Positions 58,744 through 64,000 of a stretch of 64,000 bases of DNA are shown one piece after another (the first letter of the stretch is position 1; the number at the start of each line of letters is the position of its first letter). Below the pieces are notes generated by a model. It made no database searches, had not been told where the DNA came from, and was given only the letters and a program-made list of their open reading frames with translations. The position numbers were made by a program, and so were the translations under genes. Source of the stretch: Microcebus murinus (taxonomy: Eukaryota; Chordata; Mammalia; Primates; Cheirogaleidae); the NCBI RefSeq assembly GCF_040939455.1, contig NC_134110.1, positions 2,178,001 through 2,242,000 of the forward strand, written 5' to 3'.

Positions 58744-58807
58744 ACTAGACAAAAAAGTCTAGTAAAAAAAAGTCCATTTACTAGACAAGAAGTCTAGTAA
58801 ATGGACT
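58744..58807. repeat. Two adjoining hairpins, one with a perfect 16-bp stem
   Basis: ACTAGAC (58,744-58,750) and GTCTAGT (58,757-58,763) form a 7-bp inverted repeat. Immediately right, AGTCCATTTACTAGAC (58,771-58,786) and GTCTAGTAAATGGACT (58,792-58,807) are perfect inverted copies with the loop AAGAA. The right arm merges with the start of L1-like ORF2 sequence. Confidence 0.95.
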
Positions 58808-59225
58808 CAACATTCCAATCAAAAGAGAAAGCTTTTCAGACTGGATCTCTTTAATCCGATCATGTGCTGCTTACAAGAAACACACCTTGATCATAAAGAT
58901 ACAGAAAGATTGAAAGTAAAAAATAGAAAAATATTTGCCATGGAAATATGAACCCCAAAACAGTAGCAAAGCCATACTACTATCAGAAAAAGGAGACACT
59001 CAGGTAGGAAGCATTGTTAAAGAAGGAAAAGTAATGAGAAAAGATTCAATTCATTAGAAAGATTTTATAACTGTAAATTTAAATGTTCCTAGTAACAAAG
59101 CCTCAGAATATATGAAGCAAAAAATTAGTCAAAACTACCACAATAATTTTTTAAAGTATATCTTTCAAACAAGTAGAGGAAAATCAAAGAAATTAACAGC
59201 AACAAAATTTGATCAAGTAATTAGA
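58797..59225 (+). mobile_element. Old L1 ORF2 fragment
   Basis: AAATGGACTCAACATTCCAA, CATGTGCTGCTTACAAGAAA, CATACTACTATCAGAAAAAG and CTCAGAATATATGAAGCAAA follow sense L1 ORF2 (endonuclease region). Stops and frameshifts abound. Confidence 0.66.
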
Positions 59226-59469
59226 TGGAAATTTCTTTTTCAAGCAATCTAGCTTTCCAAATTTGTTTTGCTCTCAGAAGTTTCCTTTGTTGTACTTCTG
59301 GCCTAGCAATCTGTGGAGGTATCCATGCTATCTTTGATTTTATTTTCATAGCAGGGGCATTCAAAGCTTCTGGTTCACCATACTGCCAGAAGTGGAAGCC
59401 CCTCCCGTGGCCCTTGTCACTGCTAAAATCTCACATTCCCATTGTGATTGTTGGATTCATACCTCTGTT
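59226..59469. other. Short unrecognised stretch
   Basis: Forms part of a 107-codon plus frame (59,225-59,548) without a known domain. Probably an old repeat. Confidence 0.35.
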
Positions 59470-59570
59470 TCCTACTCTGCTACAAGTGCCATTAGAGTTG
59501 AGGACAGTGTCAGCTTTTACTCTCTGGTATCTGTGCCTAGCACAGTGATCAGCAATTAATATGAAAAATC
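59470..59570 (+). mobile_element. L2 LINE 3' end fragment
   Basis: TTAGAGTTGAGGACAGTGTC, GGTATCTGTGCCTAGCACAG and TGATCAGCAATTAATATG match the L2 3' end. Confidence 0.6.
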
Positions 59571-59690
59571 TCATCTTTGCTTTCAAGAACTGTAGCAGGG
59601 AAGGCAGTGATTAAACAATAATAATACACAATCAAATAAATCTACATGTACTAAGTGACACAAGAAGATGTACAAGTTGCTGAGGAATGT

Positions 59691-61154
59691 ATGGATGAGT
59701 GGGTGGATGGGTGGATGGGTGGGTGGATGGGTGGGTGGGTGGATGGGGTGGATGTCTGGATGAATGGATGGATGGGTAGATGAGTGGATGGATGGATGGG
59801 TGGATGGGTGGGTGGATGGGTGGATGTATGGATGAGTGGATGGATGGGTGGAAGACTGGGTGGATGGGTGGATGGATGGATGGGTGGATGGGTGGGTGGG
59901 TGGGTGGATGGGTGGATGTATGGATGAGTGGATGGATGGGTGGATGTATGGATGAGTGGATGGATGGGTGGATGGGTGGATGGGTGGGTGGATGAGTGGG
60001 TGGATGGGTGGGTGGATGAGTGGGTGGATGGGTGGATGGGTGGGTGGATGGGTGGGTGGGTGGATAGGGTGGATGGGTGGATGTAAGGATGGATGGATGG
60101 GTGGATGGATGGGTGGGTGTATGGGTAGATGTATGGATGAGCGGATGAATGGGTGGATAAGTGGATGGGTGGGTGTGTGGGTGGGTGGGTGGATGGGTAG
60201 ATGGATGGATGGATTGGTGGGTGGATGGATGGGTCTGTGGATGGATAGATGGGTGGGTGGATGGGTGGGTGGATGGGGGATAGGGGATGGATGGGTGGAT
60301 GGATGCATGCATGGATGGATGGGTGGGTGGATGGGTAGATGTATGGATGAGTGGATGGATGGGTGGGTGTGTGGGTGGGTGGGTGGATGGGTAGATGGAT
60401 GGATGGATGGGTGGGTGGATGGATGGGTCTGTGGATGAATAGATGGGTGGGTGGATGGGTGGGTGGATGGGGGATGGGTGGATGGATGGGTGGATGGGTG
60501 AATGGATGGATGGGTGGATGGGTGGGTGGATGGATGGATGCATGGATGGATGGATGCATGGATGGATGGGTGGATGGGTAGATGGATGGATGGGTGGGTG
60601 GGTGGATGGATGGATGCATGGATGGATGGGTGAATGGATGGATGGGTGGATGGGTGGGTGGGTGAATGGATGGATGGGTGGATGGGTGGATGCATGGATG
60701 GATGGATGCATGGATCGATAGGTGAATGGATGGATGGGTGGATGGGTGGATGGATGGATGGATGGATGCATGGATGGATGGGTGAATGGATGGATGGGTG
60801 GATGGGTGGGTGGATGGATGCATGCATGGATGGATGGGTGAATGGATGGATAGGTGGATGGGTGAGTGGATGGATGGATGCATGGATGGATGGATGCATG
60901 GATGGATGGGTGAATGGATGGGTGGGTGGATGGGTGGGTGGATGGATAGGTGGATGGGTGGGTGGATGGATGGATGCATGGATGGATGGATGCATGGATG
61001 GATGGGTGAATGGATGGGTGGGTGGATGGGTGGGTGGATTGATGAATGCATGGATGGATGGATGCATGGATGGATGGGTGGATGGGTAGATGGGTGGATG
61101 GATGGGTGGGTGGATGGATGCATGGATGGGTGGATGGGTGCGTGAATGGATGGA
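59691..61154. repeat. (TGGA)n/(TGGG)n compound array, about 1.46 kb
   Basis: Tetramers GGAT, GGGT, GAAT, GCAT and GTAT in mixed order, with almost no C on the plus strand. A block containing GGGTCTGTGGAT, GGGTGTGTGGG and GGGGGAT occurs at about 60,118-60,290 and again 194 bp later. Towards the right, CATGGATGGATGGATGCATG recurs. Long frames on both strands (minus up to 528 codons, rich in His, Pro, Thr, Ile, Ser) are by-products. Confidence 0.97.
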
Positions 61155-64000
61155 ATAGACTGATGGGTGAAAAATGTTTACAGATAAGACTAAAATTTCT
61201 CCATATGAAAAATGACACTGTTACAACTGTGAAAGACAGGTTTGCAAGATGTGTAATGTAGACTGGGGATTCGGGAGTTTAGGATCTTCAGAATGAAAGG
61301 TTTTGTCAACAAGTTGCACTCCCATTGCTTGTCTGTGCTGCAGAACCAGTGTTACTGAGTGGTTTGTTCATTTGGTGATAGTTCCTCCATGCACCAAGGG
61401 AAAATGACCTCTAGGAACCCTTTACTGACATGTCCGAGGACATCTGTGTTTCCATTTCTGCAGAGTGGACCAGGGAAAATCAGGGAAATTTTCTCCAGCC
61501 GTTATTACAAAGTGAACGCCAAGGGGTCAGGTAGCGGGTAGGAAGCGTGGTCCATAGCATATGTGTGTAAAAAATAGAATTCAGCATGTGGCGCCCACCT
61601 CTCTCTTTATAGTGAAATAGCACAAATACTTAGTTCTTTCTTATGTAGCAGAGACATTTTCCACACGTGCTGCGGCACAGAAATATGGAGAAGTTATTCC
61701 TCTAAAACCATTTGGGGCTTGAGGGCACATTCCGCACCTGTGTGCAGGCGGCATTTGAAAGCGTCAAGTTGAGCAACGGGATAAATCCATTAGATCAAGT
61801 TCAAGACTTACCATAGCCTGTGCATTTATCCCAGCCCAAATCACTCTGACGCCTTTGCGAAATATGAACACGGGCTCTTTTCAGAGTGCTTGCAATTCTT
61901 TCTAAGACGAATGCTAAAAAGGAGAACAACATAGCCCATGGTTCTTTCCTACACCCCCTCACCCAATATGGGACTGTGGCCCATGGCAAAGTCCACTCCT
62001 AAACCCTTCGAACATCATACATACATTTGTGTGCCCAGATATGCCCAATCCCTTTTGGAAGAGCCCAGGAAAGTTCTCACGAGCACTTACAGAAACTGCA
62101 GTGTGTCTCCCTGTGCCAGCTGCAGGTTTATGCTTCCCTGCTCTCTGCTGAGGAGCCCCAGCATGCTCCCGGCGCCTGCACAGAGGACCCCTGGCCCCTA
62201 TGTATTCTACACCCTCATATCTGTCCATGACCCCAGTGTCCTGCAGACTTTTTACTGAACCATCACTTTAAGGGAGCAGCTCTCCATTTTCCACCGGACC
62301 GCTCCGACACGGACCCGGCGGGCGCTAGGCTGGGAGACAGAGAGATGCCAGTGAAAATGCACCAGGGCATTTGACTCAGGGCAGCTCCTCCTCACTGGTG
62401 ACTCGGCTTCTGTTACTCAGCCAAGACCATTCTCTTCCTTTAAATCTGATTCTTTCCCATCAGGGCCAGTTGTGTCCTGGAGGGTGGGGGTGGGTTTCTC
62501 CATCCCTCAAGCCATCAGTTCCCGGCTCCCCGGTTGTGCCAAGGCGCATGTGACCCCAGGGGCGGGCACCGCCGAGGCTCCGAGTGTGAGCCCAGCTACC
62601 AGTCCTCGGCATCATCCACCACCACCTTTGCTTTAAAATTAGGCCAAAAAAAAAAAAAAATGTTTTAATGAATTGTTTGGGATCGCAATCTTCATCCTGA
62701 AGGTATTTAAAATACCTCTTGTGGGAAGAACAAATGCTTCTAAAACCTAAAATAGACAAATTACGCTGGCCTTCTTAACGACAAGTCCTAACAAGGCACT
62801 GGCAGTAAAAGCTTCCCATTTTCTTAACCAGACTAGGAAAGGGTTGAGGTTTGATTTGCAGTTTTCCACTGGTCGAAAGAGGCCACTTTCTTGAATCACC
62901 GCCTAGAGGTATTGGCACCCTCCATGGCAGTCCCAAACTCTGGGGTTTCTCCCCCCAAAGGGGGAAGGGCTGCAAATGATCTTTCTGCCCATGGCTAATA
63001 CATTTATCATTTAAAAGAAATGCATCTTTGTGGGTAGGATCAATGGCTTTCCTAATGAAAAGCACATTTCCATGCATGCTCCTAACAAGGTCTCAGGGCG
63101 GGCCTGCAAGCGCCCAGCAGCCCCGGCTTTCAAAGCTAACTGCTTCCAGGTGCCCCGTGAGCGCAGCCTGAGCTCAGCCAGCGCTGTTTTCAACCCAGGC
63201 CCCGTGTGTCTTTGTTCTTGCAAGTGTAAAGTTTCCCTCATTCTCCGTTTTTATGGCCACAGGTTTCTGGGTTGCATAACACCCAATAAGTGAGCACCAA
63301 AGGGCTTCGTTTTATTGTTGTGTTGTGTTTTATTGACTGCATGTTTTACTCGGCTAATGCGTGCCGGAGAGGCAGGCAATAACAGCTCAATTACAGCGCT
63401 CCGGCTCTTCCTCTGCTCCCAGCGCCCAGCGACCCAGCACGCTTTTATGGCATCCACATGCAGATGTTAAAAAAAAGAAGAAAGGAATGAAGGAGGATGG
63501 TGAGGCGTCCCGGCTGAAGTGTTAACGCTGGAACCGGCCTTTCCCCAGTGATCCTTGAAGGCCAAGAGCTTTCCAAAGAATAGCAATTTGTTCCTGCTGT
63601 GGTCCTGGAGTCAGTCACTCGATCTCTTCTTGAGAAAAGAATGCTGTTGCTCTTTGGAGAAAAGCCAGAGGAAGCTTTCTCCCCCTTTGGAGAATCTCGG
63701 GGACTGCGCCAGGAGTGCCCAGCCACCCCGAGCTGCTCAGCCCGCCTGGCAACTCAACAGCGTGTCTGCAAAGACAGAGGAGTTCTCGCTCGTCCCCTTA
63801 GGTGTTTCAGCTATTAATTATCATAATGTTTTAAAATAATTCATAAGAAACTGTAGAACCAAAGCAACATTTTTTTTTTAAGAAAAGAAAGCAAACCATT
63901 TTACGACTGAATAAGCATTAAACCAGAATGTGACGTGCATTCCGGGCAACCCGCTAAAAGGATCACAAAGACAGACCCTCACTCCTTTACGCGGATAAGT
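61155..64000. other. Unique sequence at the right end
   Basis: No gene or repeat family is recognised in 2.8 kb, apart from an A-run at about 62,646-62,660. The part at 63,250-63,480 is repeat-free and contains motifs such as GCTCAATTACAGCGC, CTCGGCTAATGCG and CTTTTATGGC. It could be a conserved non-coding element, but one genome cannot show that. Confidence 0.4.

Noticed and set aside
59583..61218. Frames of about 490-530 codons rich in His, Pro, Ser and Thr on the minus strand
   Set aside because: By-product of TGGA-type tetramers read from the other strand.

Overview
This is mammalian nuclear DNA, most likely from a lemur-type (strepsirrhine) primate. The Alu copies carry the strepsirrhine form of the left/right-monomer linker and of the right monomer. 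Full-length examples lie at about 13.6, 22.7 and 24.3 kb, and an L1 tail at 20.7-21.1 kb has the matching lineage-type 3' end. I find no protein-coding gene, exon, tRNA or rRNA that I can support. The long open reading frames lie mostly inside tandem arrays, where a repeated unit without stop codons opens several frames on both strands at once.

Layout. 0-2.1 kb: the end of an Alu, then a 22-bp minisatellite of about 63 units. 2.1-5.4 kb: unique DNA with old L2 and MIR pieces and one older Alu. 5.5-13.5 kb: GC-rich DNA with a CpG-island-like block near 5.5-6.3 kb, an Alu split by a purine microsatellite, and a duplicated 60-bp segment. 13.6-34.7 kb: mostly AT-rich, built from Alu, L1, L2, MIR, MaLR-type LTRs and hAT DNA transposons; one hAT element (32,869-33,064) keeps a perfect 8-bp target duplication and sits inside an older L1. 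34.7-46.7 kb: very GC-rich, holding a 14-bp repeat, a 0.6-kb GT-rich tract running straight into a 1.35-kb 23/24-bp minisatellite, an L1 tail that looks shifted towards GC, and a 27-bp minisatellite. 46.7-64 kb: a hAT-in-MER20 nest, a 1.1-kb (CAY)n array, further hAT, L1 and L2 pieces, a hairpin-forming palindrome, a 1.46-kb (TGGA)n-type array, and about 2.8 kb of unique sequence at the right end.

The seven large tandem arrays add up to roughly 7.1 kb, about 11% of the window. With the GC-rich, CpG-rich stretches this fits a subtelomeric or otherwise recombination-active gene-poor domain; that is an inference, since no telomeric TTAGGG array is present. Repeat family names rest on remembered consensus sequences, not on a database search. 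No novel multi-gene system is visible. The most interesting material is the higher-order structure of the tandem arrays, the nested DNA transposons, and the GC shift of old repeats.
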